Assembly (NCBI GenBank): GCA_021405325.1
Contig: QWII01000002.1
Coordinates: 62,001 to 126,000, forward strand
Length of the DNA stretch: 64,000 nucleotides
DNA from: Caldilinea sp. CFX5
Lineage (GTDB): Bacteria > Chloroflexota > Anaerolineae > Caldilineales > Caldilineaceae
Direction of reading: 5' to 3'
Every line of letters begins with the position of its first letter. Position 1 is the first letter of the stretch. A program made the position numbers and the translations under genes. Shown here in pieces: positions 43,987 to 52,618 of the stretch. The notes below the pieces were generated by a model. It saw only the letters and a list, made by a program, of their open reading frames with translations, did not search any database and was not told the origin of the DNA.

Positions 43987-44040
43987 ACGTATAGGACTTA
44001 CGCGCGGGCCGGACAGACCTCTTGCGTAAGCCCTAACGTA
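43987..44040. mobile_element. 44-bp mini-element with 5-bp target duplication
   Basis: Imperfect 12-bp ends, TAGGACTTACGC (43992-44003) and GCGTAAGCCCTA (44024-44035), are flanked by ACGTA on both sides (43987-43991, 44036-44040). The interior is 20 bases. This is the form expected of a very small non-autonomous transposon or an excision-trimmed remnant. It lies five bases beyond the previous miniature element. Confidence 0.65.
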
Positions 44041-44089
44041 CATAAAGTCTTCCGAAACAAGTGGTAAAAAAGGATTTGGTTATTACGCA

Positions 44090-44122
44090 CAGAAACCGTT
44101 GATCGATTGTCAACGGTTTCTG
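44090..44122. repeat. Inverted repeat, 13-bp arms
   Basis: CAGAAACCGTTGA (44090-44102) and TCAACGGTTTCTG (44110-44122) flank a 7-base loop. It lies 36 bases after the stop of the small lipoprotein gene (minus strand). It is followed by AT-rich sequence including TCCTTTTTT about 20 bases on, so it may help terminate. Confidence 0.7.
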
Positions 44123-44157
44123 CGTATCTTGTCCGGTTTCACATCCGCAACTTTAAG

Positions 44158-44499
44158 TTACTTGGTTACGGGCGAATGGCTATCCCCAAGGGATAAAGCC
44201 GCTTGGTATTCAGCCAGTGCTTGCCGATCAGCAATCTGATCAACACGGCTGTCGATTGTATGCGGTGTCTGCACAACTGGGTCTGCGTAGGTCAGTAGCG
44301 TAGCCTGGTATTCGGCCAGCATTTGTCGATCAACAATCTGTGCAGGCAGCGCTGTTGCGTGCGGCTGCGCAACCTTTGCGAACATGCGCACATCGGCTGT
44401 GGGCAGGACAGTGATTGAAGCATTGTTTTTTGCACAAGCTGCGAATAAGGTGACAAAGAGCATAATCCCGAAGGTGGTGGAAGAAAGCTGCTTATTCAT
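44158..44499 (-). CDS. Small lipoprotein with two internal repeats
   Basis: A 113-residue secreted protein. MNKQLSSTTFGIMLFVTLFAACAKN carries a lipobox with the Cys at 22. The mature part holds two copies of a motif: IVDRQMLAEYQATL and IADRQALAEYQAAL. The ATG at 44499 has AAAGGAG about 7 bases upstream; the longer upstream reading is unsupported. It is divergent from the BTAD regulator at 44719, so the two may share control. No family known to me. Confidence 0.7.
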   Translation of the reverse strand: MNKQLSSTTFGIMLFVTLFAACAKNNASITVLPTADVRMFAKVAQPHATALPAQIVDRQMLAEYQATLLTYADPVVQTPHTIDSRVDQIADRQALAEYQAALSLGDSHSPVTK

Positions 44500-44718
44500 T
44501 AGATGACTCCTTTTTCTGAATTCACTAGATTGTTGTTCGTAAGTACAGTTGTGTTGACTGCTTGTCTTCATTGTAGGCAGACGGCGTAGGCGGCGCGTTC
44601 CTGGGCGCGTCGTTGCTGCGTAGTTCTTTCGTAGTTGCTGTTTGCTGGTCAATGCAGAGTATGGAATAATGGCGATACGCAAGAAGGTGTTGCTTACATC
44701 GCGTCTAGGAGCGTGTCT

Positions 44719-47700
44719 ATGCCCCGCCTTGAACTTGACCTGCTCGGTTCACCGTTGATCAAACTGGATCAGCAGCCCGTTACGATTGCCAAGCAAAAAG
44801 CAGTTGCGCTGTTAGCCTATCTGGCTGTAACGCGCACTCACCACCGGCGCGATCGGTTAGCCACGATCTTCTGGCCCGGTTATGATCAGAGCAGTGCGCG
44901 CACCTACCTGCGGCAGGCTCTCTTTGAGCTTACCCAACGACTCGGTGAGCAGTGGTTTAGCGCCAGCCGTGAGAGTATTGGCCTTGTCAGGGCGAGTGAG
45001 CTACAAGTCGATGTCCATCTATTTCTAGAGCAGGTTGCACAGGCCAGTAAGTGGCGTGATAAATTCACTGCCACGGATTATATGAAGGTACAGCAAGCTG
45101 TCGAGCTATACCGCGACGACTTCCTCGCCGGCTTTACCCTCCCGGATGCACCCGATTTTGACGAATGGCACTTTTTCCAGAGTGAACAATTGCGTCAAGC
45201 GTTGGCGGAAGCATTACAGCAATTGATTGCCTGGTGTAAAACACAGCGCGCCTACCCACTAGCCATCGACTATGCCCGGCGTTGGGTAAACCAGGATCCA
45301 TTGCACGAGGCAGCCCAACGCACTTTGGTGGAACTTTATGCCTACGCCGGTCAAGCTAGTGCAGCACTGCACCAGTATGAGGAATGTGTCCGACTGTTGC
45401 AAAAAGAGCTAGGTGTACCGCTTGACCAGGAGACAACTGCGCTCTATGAAGCGATCAAGCGTAAGCGTTTTCCGCCACCAGCGGTGGTGTCATCATCGCT
45501 CAGTGGCAATCCACCTGCTGCCGAGCATGGTCAAGTCGTTGCACAACAGCCCGCTACCCTGCCGGTCACTAATCTGCCCCGGTTTACGTCGCCCCTCATT
45601 GGACGGGCGACCGACCTGGCCGCCCTGGATCGGCTCTTGGCGGATGCCAACATTCGGCTCATTACCCTGGTTGGGCCAGGTGGGATGGGCAAAACCAGGT
45701 TGGCGCTTGCTGCCGCCGAACGACAACAGCAGGCGGCACACTTTGCCAACGGCGTCTATTTTGTCCCCCTGGCGCCCTTAGCGCATAGGGACGCCATCAT
45801 CCCGGCGATTGCCGACGCATTGACCTTTTCGTTTGTGGCCGATAGCAAAGAGACACGCACCCCCAAACAGCAATTGCTTGACTATCTGCGCCCAAAACAG
45901 ATCCTGCTTGTTCTCGATAATTTCGAGCATTTACTGGATGGTGTCGAATTGGTGCTGACAATTTTAGAGACAGCGCCTGCGGTACGGGTTTTAACCACCT
46001 CGCGTGAACGCTTGCAGGTGCATGATGAACAGGTCTACACCGTTCATGGGCTGAGTTACCCGCTAGGAAAATTGGTTAATACCGACACCCCCTACGCCGC
46101 CACCGAACTCTTTTGCCAACGCGCTCGGCGTGTTGAACCGGATTTTGCACTCAGCGCCGCCGATCACCAGTCGTTAACGCGCATCTGTCAATTGTTGGAA
46201 GGGATGCCTTTGGGTATCGAGCTGGCCGCCGCTTGGGTCAATGTCTTACCGCTGCCGCAGATTGCCAGCGAGATCGAGCAGAGCCTCGATTTCCTACATA
46301 CCGAAGCGCGTGATCTTCCGCAACGGCATCGCAGCATCCGGGCGGTCTTTGATACTACCTGGCAGCAGTTATCCACGCCAGAACAGACCCTTTTTGCCCA
46401 ACTCTCCATCTTCCGTGGCGGCTTCACGCGTCAAGCCGTGCAGCAGGTAACAGGGGCAACTCTGCCGATGCTCAGCGTCTTGGCCGCCAAAGCGCTCATT
46501 CAGTTTGACAAGCCAAACGACCGCTATACTGTTCATGAACTGCTTCGCCAGTACGGGGCAAGCAAACTCAGCGAACAGCCGGTGCAGGAACAGAATGTGC
46601 GCAACCGGCATAGCGCTTATTATGCTGGTTGGCTGCAACAGCGTGAGCCAGAGTTGAAAGGCGCCAAACAACGGGACGCCTTGACGGCGATTGAAACTGA
46701 ACACGAAAACGTGCGGCTTGCCTGGCAATGGGCGCTGACGCAACCTACTGTGGATCGGATTCGGCAGGCGTTGGATGCACTTTGCACATTTTACGAGTGG
46801 CAAGGCCGCCATGATGAGGGTGACATAAGTACACAAGCTGCCATTGCAACAATAGAACCGCTAAATACTCCTGAAGCGCAGCGACTCCTGGCCAAAGCGC
46901 TGGCCTGGCGCACTGTCTTTCTACGCGTCAAAGGGCCGCTTGATCTTGCTCACCAGTTATTGCAACGCGCCGCAACTCTGCTGGACGCACTTGTTGGTAT
47001 AGGACAAGATACGCGGGTTGAACAAGCCTTTATTTTTTTGCAAACGGGGCATCTTGCGTTGGAGCAGGATAATGAGACTGCGCAATCAGCTTACGCGTCC
47101 AGTCTGGCCCTTTATCGCACCCTGGATATGCCTTGGGAAGCAGCTAGTGCTTTGGCTGGTTTGGGCCGAATCGCGCAATTTCGCGGTGCTTATCATCAGG
47201 TGCAAGTATGTTACGAAGAAAGCTTGTTGCTTTACCGTCAGTTAGGTGATCACTTGGGCATTGCTACAGTACTTGATGCCTTAAGTTTGAACGCGCGTTA
47301 CCAGGGAAAAATTGAAGAGAGCGAACAACTAGCGCGCAAGAGTTATCAGCATTACCAACAGATCGGCAGTCAGTCGACTCTGGCCAAGGGTCTTTTTACT
47401 TTAGGCCAAGCCGTGGATTGGACAGGAAAACGCGCCGAAGCACACGCACTCATCCAGCAAGCGCTTGCGCTTTATGAGCATCTGGGGCATCGGCGCGAGC
47501 TTGCGGCGCTTTACGCCAGGATCAGCAGTACAGAGCTTATGCTATGTCGCTATACAGCAGCGCAAGCCCATGCCCAAATGGGCTTGGCTTTGGCGCAGGA
47601 ATTTGGCGATTTGCGCTTCATCGGGTTTGCGCTCGATAATCTTAGTGCTGTTGCTTTTGCTGAAGGGCGCAATGCCGAAGCAGAGCAACTTGCTAGTGAG

Positions 47701-48162
47701 AGCCTGGCTGCTTATCAGAAGCTGGGCGTGCGTGCTGAAGAAGGCCGTATGTATGGTGGTTTAGCCTATTTTGCCTGGAAAAGGGGTGATTTCGCGCGGG
47801 CGAAAGAATGTTTTTCCCAGGGGCTGCATATTGGTCTGGAATTGCCGGATTCCAGTTCAATTAACAATGTGTTAGGCGTACTTTCTTACATCTTAGTTGT
47901 TAACAATCATGTCGAAAAGGCTGTAGAGTTGGATGCATTCTTACAGCTTGATCCCCAAAACGCAAATTCAGATTGGTACCAACAATGGAATGGCAGACCG
48001 ATCGCCGCTGCCGCGGCCAACCTGCCGCCGGCGGCTGTAGCCGCAGCCAAAGCACGCGGCCAAGCGCTCGACCTGTGGCAGACCGGCGCCTTGTGGCTGG
48101 AGCGGTTACAGTCCGGGGAGTGGCTAATCTCCGCACCACATATAGATAATCAAGTTGTGTAA
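44719..48162 (+). CDS. AfsR/SARP-type regulator: BTAD, NB-ARC-like ATPase and TPR
   Basis: A 1147-residue regulator. Residues 1-90 are a winged-helix DNA-binding domain (LELDLLGSPLIKL... RTYLRQALFELTQ). About 95-240 are the bacterial transcriptional activator domain (DFLAGFTLPDAPDFDEW, YEECVRLLQKELGVPL). About 290-640 are an AAA/NB-ARC ATPase with P-loop VGPGGMGKTRLA near 317 and LLVLDNFEHLLD. The C-terminal 470 residues are TPR repeats for ligand or partner sensing. The ATG at 44719 has TAGGAG upstream. Likely an ATP-switched activator. Confidence 0.92.
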   Translation: MPRLELDLLGSPLIKLDQQPVTIAKQKAVALLAYLAVTRTHHRRDRLATIFWPGYDQSSARTYLRQALFELTQRLGEQWFSASRESIGLVRASELQVDVHLFLEQVAQASKWRDKFTATDYMKVQQAVELYRDDFLAGFTLPDAPDFDEWHFFQSEQLRQALAEALQQLIAWCKTQRAYPLAIDYARRWVNQDPLHEAAQRTLVELYAYAGQASAALHQYEECVRLLQKELGVPLDQETTALYEAIKRKRFPPPAVVSSSLSGNPPAAEHGQVVAQQPATLPVTNLPRFTSPLIGRATDLAALDRLLADANIRLITLVGPGGMGKTRLALAAAERQQQAAHFANGVYFVPLAPLAHRDAIIPAIADALTFSFVADSKETRTPKQQLLDYLRPKQILLVLDNFEHLLDGVELVLTILETAPAVRVLTTSRERLQVHDEQVYTVHGLSYPLGKLVNTDTPYAATELFCQRARRVEPDFALSAADHQSLTRICQLLEGMPLGIELAAAWVNVLPLPQIASEIEQSLDFLHTEARDLPQRHRSIRAVFDTTWQQLSTPEQTLFAQLSIFRGGFTRQAVQQVTGATLPMLSVLAAKALIQFDKPNDRYTVHELLRQYGASKLSEQPVQEQNVRNRHSAYYAGWLQQREPELKGAKQRDALTAIETEHENVRLAWQWALTQPTVDRIRQALDALCTFYEWQGRHDEGDISTQAAIATIEPLNTPEAQRLLAKALAWRTVFLRVKGPLDLAHQLLQRAATLLDALVGIGQDTRVEQAFIFLQTGHLALEQDNETAQSAYASSLALYRTLDMPWEAASALAGLGRIAQFRGAYHQVQVCYEESLLLYRQLGDHLGIATVLDALSLNARYQGKIEESEQLARKSYQHYQQIGSQSTLAKGLFTLGQAVDWTGKRAEAHALIQQALALYEHLGHRRELAALYARISSTELMLCRYTAAQAHAQMGLALAQEFGDLRFIGFALDNLSAVAFAEGRNAEAEQLASESLAAYQKLGVRAEEGRMYGGLAYFAWKRGDFARAKECFSQGLHIGLELPDSSSINNVLGVLSYILVVNNHVEKAVELDAFLQLDPQNANSDWYQQWNGRPIAAAAANLPPAAVAAAKARGQALDLWQTGALWLERLQSGEWLISAPHIDNQVV

Positions 48163-48229
48163 CGAAATAATTTGCGTACGAGTTGTGGTATAATCAGCCA
48201 GTTGTTCAGCCGACAGAGGGAGTATCACG

Positions 48230-48595
48230 ATGATGACTGTAACTTTACCAGACCCAATCGAACGCCAGGTAACCAAAATTGCGCGCGACCAAGATGTAAC
48301 ACCTGACGAACTAGTGCAAAAGGCTATTCAAGCTTATGTACAAGCAGAAGCCGCGCAGATTTTAGACCGAGAGACGTTAGCTTTTCGCGCCATGCACGCA
48401 GAGTTGTTAGGCAAGTACCCAGGTGAATACGTGGCTGTCCATCAAGGTCAATTGATTGATCATGACCCAAAACTGGGTGACATCTACTTACGCATTGACG
48501 AAAAGTATCCTGATGAAATCATTCTGATCAAGCAGGTTCAACCAGAAATTGAACGGGTTTTCACTGTCCGTTCGCCGAGGGTTGTTCATGAGTAA
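48230..48595 (+). CDS. Conserved hypothetical protein with DUF5678-like C-terminus
   Basis: A 121-residue protein. Residues 1-45 (VTLPDPIERQVTKIARDQDVTPDELVQKAIQAYV) look like a ribbon-helix-helix DNA-binding segment. The rest (LGKYPGEYVAVHQGQLIDHD... DEIILIKQVQPE) resembles the DUF5678 domain found in small accessory proteins. A decayed copy of its last 18 codons lies at 49008-49061. The next gene overlaps its stop by 8 bases. Confidence 0.75.
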   Translation: MMTVTLPDPIERQVTKIARDQDVTPDELVQKAIQAYVQAEAAQILDRETLAFRAMHAELLGKYPGEYVAVHQGQLIDHDPKLGDIYLRIDEKYPDEIILIKQVQPEIERVFTVRSPRVVHE

Positions 48596-48989
48596 TAGTT
48601 CGCGCGCAAGTTTATCTGCTGTTTATAAACGCCAAGAACGCGAGAAATCCAATCTCATCCTGGAAGCAAATCTTCTCAAGCAACAAAGCCTGTACTCTCA
48701 AGCCGCTCACAAATTTGCAGCAGCCGCGGTGATCGAAGAAGCGCTGGCCCACGAGCTTGTACAAACCAACCATCTCGATAAAGCATTCTTTCACCGCTTT
48801 AGCGCACTAAGCTGTTGGACACAAGCGGGCGATCTCCATCGCGCTCTGCTACTAGGGGAAATGATATTGCAAACAAGCACGCTATCGATTACCCAACGCG
48901 AGCAAGTTGCGAACTACTTGCAAACGCTCCAACAGCGAATGACACAGTGGATGAGCCAGTGGACACCGGAGTTGGCGGCGGCGGACTAA
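48588..48989 (+). CDS. Hypothetical helical protein
   Basis: A 133-residue all-helical protein with a TPR-like pattern (SLYSQAAHKFAAAAVIEEALAHELVQTNHLDKAFFHRFSALSCWTQAGDLHRALLLGEMIL). It starts at ATG 48588, inside the end of the upstream gene (8-base overlap), so the two form one unit. It resembles the helical half of the protein at 12438-12929. Function unknown. Confidence 0.7.
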   Translation: MSNSSRASLSAVYKRQEREKSNLILEANLLKQQSLYSQAAHKFAAAAVIEEALAHELVQTNHLDKAFFHRFSALSCWTQAGDLHRALLLGEMILQTSTLSITQREQVANYLQTLQQRMTQWMSQWTPELAAAD

Positions 48990-49007
48990 TTTTGCTTATT
49001 TCTAAAC

Positions 49008-49061
49008 AAGCAGGTTCAACCAGAAATTGCACGAGTCTTCACCGTCCGTTCCCCGCAGTAG
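49008..49061 (+). pseudogene. Duplicated tail of the DUF5678-like gene
   Basis: Eighteen codons including the stop (KQVQPEIARVFTVRSPQ then TAG) match the end of the gene at 48230-48595 (KQVQPEIERVFTVRSP from 48530), with several silent and a few coding changes. Only the tail remains. The 133-residue gene lies between the two copies. This points to an old tandem duplication followed by deletion. Confidence 0.75.
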
Positions 49062-49133
49062 CCTAGGCACCGGAACCCGCGCCGCGCCTTGACCAGATGG
49101 CCGACTGACCAGTATAATAACAGCAGCTCACCA

Positions 49134-49204
49134 TCAGTAGACCGCAACCAAGATCGCAATAACCTGACTTTGGACGCTGGACTACACGACTACGGACTAC
49201 TGAC
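49134..49204. repeat. Dispersed repeat, copy 2
   Basis: About 71 bases starting TCAGTAGACCGCAACC and ending GGACTACTGAC, closely related to 20454-20516. GGACTAC-type units here are also found in the nested repeat at 63233-63471. It lies in the 305-base gap before the NarX-like kinase gene, which otherwise holds only the duplicated tail. Confidence 0.8.
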
Positions 49205-49294
49205 AATGGCTCTGCCACTAGCTTTGGGTGGCGGACATAGCCCTGAAACCAGTGCGCTGCGAGCGGGCGCACACCTGATAACCGTGGTAGCGCG

Positions 49295-51436
49295 ATGAAT
49301 CCGATTTCCGCCTTCCTGGTGCGCAACCTCATTTTTGTCTTCTTCCTCTATGGGTTGGCCTTTTTTGCGATGGGGCTGGCGTTGCTATTGGTCAGGCAAC
49401 GCAGCCATGTGTTTCGTCTGGCCCTGGCGATCGGCCCCCTGACCGTCTTTGCGTTTCTGCACGGCGCCCACGAATGGTATGAAATGTTTCAACAGATCGC
49501 CCTGCAGACGATTGCCATGCAGACGCTGCGTCGTCAACCCGGCCTGATCGAGGAAGGGGTGCGCCTGGCGCTCTTACTCAGTTCGTTTATCGCCCTGGTC
49601 TGGTTTGGCGCCGTGTCCCTCCATACCCGGCGTGGGTGGCAGCGGTACTTGCCGATTTGGGGGCTGACCACAACCTGGTTGGCGGCGGCGCTGGCGGTGT
49701 GGCTGGCGTGGCGGCCACCGCCATTGGCTTTCTTTGATCTACTCGACGTATTAGCCCGTTACCTGTTGTGTATTCCCGGCGCCCTCCTCGGCGCCTGGGC
49801 GCTGATGACCCAGCAGCGCAGCTTTCGCGAACACAACTTCCCCCAGTTTAGCCGCGATCTCATCTGGTGCGCCAGCGCTTTGGTCCTCTATGCCGTCGTC
49901 GGCCAACTCTTTGTGCGCCAGACCGTGCTGCCCCCCTCGACCTTTCTCAACAATGCCAGCTTTCTGGCCTGGTTTGGGATCCCGGTGCAGCTTTTTCGCG
50001 CGCTGATGGCCGGCGGCGTTACCCTCTATCTGGTCAAAGCGCTGCGCGTCTTTGATGTGGAAAACCAACGGCGTCTGGCCGAGGCCAACCAAACGCGTTT
50101 ATTGGCGCAAACGCAAGCGCTGGCAGCCGAACGGCGCAGTGTGGCCGAAATCTCGCGGCTCAACAGCGAACTGCGCCTGACCGCACACGAACTGGCCCTC
50201 CTCTTGGCCTTATCCAATTTGCTGGTAACGCCACAGCCACTGGCCGATCGGCTGACCGCCGTGTTGATCAAGATCGTCGATAATCTGCAGTTTACCGACG
50301 CCGGCCTCATCCTGTTGATTAACCGGGCGACGGGGGAGATCCCCGTCGTGGCCCAGACGGGCTTTGTCGACACGGCGCACCCCGATGATGACGTCTCCCG
50401 TTACAGTCTCACCCTGAAGTTGGGACAGCGGAGCATTGCCGAAGCGCGCGCCCTCTGCTGTCATGCCGATGGGCAGGTGTTGGAGGTTTCGTTGGAGATC
50501 AACCTCTTGGCACAAGCCTGCGCCCAATATGGCAGCCCAACCCTCTACATTGCGCTGCCGCTCTATGCGCAACAACAGGTGATCGGCAGCCTGGCGTTGG
50601 CGCGCACCAAGGCCAGTTCCCTGCGCTTGACTCCTGAAGAACTGCGCTTGATTACGGGGATTGTACAACAGTTGGGGCTTTCCATTGAAAATGCGCGCTT
50701 AGCCCAGCAGGCCCGTGGGCGCGAGAAAATGCTGAGTGAGTTGCTCGCCCAAGTGGTGGGGGCGCAGGAAGCGGAACGCCAACGCATTGCCCGCGAGTTA
50801 CACGATGCCACCGGCCAGTCGCTGACAGCCATTGCCTTAGGGCTGCGCGGCGTGGAAACCGTGGCCGGCGCCGGCCATCCGGTCTCGCCGCAGCAGATTC
50901 ACGAGCTGGTGAACTTTGCCACCACGGCCTTGGGGGAACTGCGCCAACTCATCGCCGACCTGCGCCCTTCTCAGTTGGATGATCTGGGCTTGGTGGCGGC
51001 CTTGCGTTGGTATGTCCAAGCCTATCAACGGCGGCATGGTATTGCGGTCACCTGCGCCATCAACGACGAACAGATCCGGCTGCCGGCTGACTATGAGACG
51101 GTCATCTTTCGGATTATCCAGGAAGCGCTGACCAATATTGCCAAACACGCCCAGGCGACCCAAGCCACGCTGACAATCGCCAGCCAACCGGCGCACATCA
51201 CGATCACGATTGCAGACAACGGTCGTGGGTTTGACCCGGCCGCCGTCATGGCGCAGAACGGTCAACGCTTGGGGTGGGGGTTGCTGGGCATTGGCGAACG
51301 GGCGCGGCTTTTGGGTGGTCATTGTGATATTCGCAGTCTGCCGGGGAACGGGACCGCCATCCAGGTCGAAATCCCGTTGCTCATCACCGCCACAACCGCG
51401 GCCGGCGTAGAGGATCTGCACGGAGAGAGAGAATGA
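49295..51436 (+). CDS. NarX/LiaS-like membrane sensor histidine kinase
   Basis: A 713-residue HisKA_3 kinase. The N-terminal 260 residues have about seven hydrophobic segments (7TM-type sensor). A coiled coil follows, then a GAF domain (about 310-465). HisKA_3 has ERQRIARELHDATGQSL with phospho-His 503, and the HATPase (about 595-700) contains IIQEALTNIAKHAQA and GWGLLGIGERARLLGG. It overlaps the response regulator gene by 4 bases. The adjacent convergent redox module is a plausible regulon. Confidence 0.9.
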   Translation: MNPISAFLVRNLIFVFFLYGLAFFAMGLALLLVRQRSHVFRLALAIGPLTVFAFLHGAHEWYEMFQQIALQTIAMQTLRRQPGLIEEGVRLALLLSSFIALVWFGAVSLHTRRGWQRYLPIWGLTTTWLAAALAVWLAWRPPPLAFFDLLDVLARYLLCIPGALLGAWALMTQQRSFREHNFPQFSRDLIWCASALVLYAVVGQLFVRQTVLPPSTFLNNASFLAWFGIPVQLFRALMAGGVTLYLVKALRVFDVENQRRLAEANQTRLLAQTQALAAERRSVAEISRLNSELRLTAHELALLLALSNLLVTPQPLADRLTAVLIKIVDNLQFTDAGLILLINRATGEIPVVAQTGFVDTAHPDDDVSRYSLTLKLGQRSIAEARALCCHADGQVLEVSLEINLLAQACAQYGSPTLYIALPLYAQQQVIGSLALARTKASSLRLTPEELRLITGIVQQLGLSIENARLAQQARGREKMLSELLAQVVGAQEAERQRIARELHDATGQSLTAIALGLRGVETVAGAGHPVSPQQIHELVNFATTALGELRQLIADLRPSQLDDLGLVAALRWYVQAYQRRHGIAVTCAINDEQIRLPADYETVIFRIIQEALTNIAKHAQATQATLTIASQPAHITITIADNGRGFDPAAVMAQNGQRLGWGLLGIGERARLLGGHCDIRSLPGNGTAIQVEIPLLITATTAAGVEDLHGERE

Positions 51437-52092
51437 AGATTCGCTTGCTATTGGTGGATGATCACCAAATTGTGCGGGCCGGGTTGCGTATGCTATTTCA
51501 GGCCGAGCCGGATATGGAAATTGTGGGAGAAGCCAGCAGCGGCAGCGAAGCCTTACCTGCCGTCGCGACCTTGCAGCCCGACGTGGTCATTATGGATGTC
51601 GCCATGCCGGGGATGAATGGCATTGAAGCCACCCGGCGCATTCGCGAGCTGAGTCCCCACACCGCGGTGTTGGCGCTCACCATGCATGAAGACGAGCAAT
51701 ACTTTTTCGCGATGCTCAATGCCGGCGCCGCCGGCTACATTCCCAAGCGCGCCGCCCCCGATGACCTGGTCTCAGCCATTCGCGTGGTCCACCAGGGCAA
51801 CGTCTTTTTGTATGCCAGCCTGGCGCGCTTTCTGGTGAAAGATGTGTTGGGCCGGTCAACCACCGAGACAGGCGAAGCGCCACCGCCCGTGGCAACCTTG
51901 ACGACGCGCGAGCAAGAGGTACTCACCTGTATTGCCGAAGGACAGACCAATCGCGAGATTGCCGAGACCTTGGTCATTAGCCCCAAAACGGTCGAGCGCC
52001 ATCGCGAGCATATTATGAGCAAACTAAATCTGCACAATCGCGCCGAGTTGGTGAAATACGCCATCGCCAAGGGGATCATTAAGGTGGAGTAG
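51433..52092 (+). CDS. NarL/FixJ-family response regulator
   Basis: A 219-residue transcription factor. The receiver (1-120) has LLVDDHQIVRAGL and phospho-acceptor Asp55 in VVIMDVAMPGMNG. The LuxR-type helix-turn-helix is at about 152-212 (LTTREQEVLTCIAEGQTNREIAETLVISPKTVERHREHIMSKLNLHNR). It is translationally coupled to the kinase upstream. A foldback repeat separates its stop from the convergent redox operon. Confidence 0.94.
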   Translation: MKIRLLLVDDHQIVRAGLRMLFQAEPDMEIVGEASSGSEALPAVATLQPDVVIMDVAMPGMNGIEATRRIRELSPHTAVLALTMHEDEQYFFAMLNAGAAGYIPKRAAPDDLVSAIRVVHQGNVFLYASLARFLVKDVLGRSTTETGEAPPPVATLTTREQEVLTCIAEGQTNREIAETLVISPKTVERHREHIMSKLNLHNRAELVKYAIAKGIIKVE

Positions 52093-52230
52093 TCCGTAGG
52101 AGACACGAGACAGGAGACACGAGACACGAGACATAGTCGCCGATTTCTTCTGTCTTCTGTTCTCTGTCTTCTGTTCTCTGTCTTCTATCTTCTTGTCTCG
52201 TGTCTCCTTGTCTCCTGTCTCCTGTCTCTA
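52093..52230. repeat. Foldback of 7-bp units between two convergent stop codons
   Basis: The left arm (52100-52134) has five units GAGACAC/GAGACAG/GAGACAT. The right arm has TGTCTCC-type units reaching 52228-52230, the stop codon of the minus-strand cysteine-rich gene. Between them an additional CTTCTGT/TCTCTGT series keeps a 7-bp period but has no partner. The element occupies exactly the space between the stop codon of the response regulator (52090-52092) and that of the opposing gene. Confidence 0.88.
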
Positions 52231-52608
52231 GTCGCCCGCCACTAAGGGTTGCGGCAGGGTAAACAGTGGACATTGCACACAACTTGCCGGCAATTGATGG
52301 TCTTGGCGGAGGCGGGCCAGCCAGCAAGGTAAGCAGGGCTGTTGTGCGGCGGCACAGTGGGCGCGCTGTTCCGTCGAACAGCCGCGTTGCACCCAACAGG
52401 GTGGCTGCAAGGCCGATGGTTGCCAAGCAGGTGGCGTCGCGAGCTGTCCTTCCCACGCTTTGGCCTGCTGATAGGCACGCGCTTCCGCCGCCCAACGTTC
52501 ATCGACGCGCCGCAGCCAGTAACTGACGGCGGCCATGACCGCCAGGGGAATCCCCAGGCGCAACAAAAACAATCCCACAATGATCAGCACCCCGTGTAGT
52601 TGCTCCAT
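52228..52608 (-). CDS. Cysteine-rich small membrane protein of the redox module
   Basis: A 126-residue protein. One membrane segment (GVLIIVGLFLLRLGIPLAVMAAVSYWL) is followed by a charged linker and a Cys-rich tail (CWVQRGC, HCAAAQQPCLPCW, SCVQCPLF) that could bind metal. ATG at 52608 is chosen, with GAGGAG upstream; a longer reading lacks support. It starts 10 bases after the NrfD-type gene. The membrane segment resembles that of the 43-residue protein at 55810-55941. Confidence 0.75.
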   Translation of the reverse strand: MEQLHGVLIIVGLFLLRLGIPLAVMAAVSYWLRRVDERWAAEARAYQQAKAWEGQLATPPAWQPSALQPPCWVQRGCSTEQRAHCAAAQQPCLPCWLARLRQDHQLPASCVQCPLFTLPQPLVAGD

Positions 52609-52618
52609 AAAACGCTCC

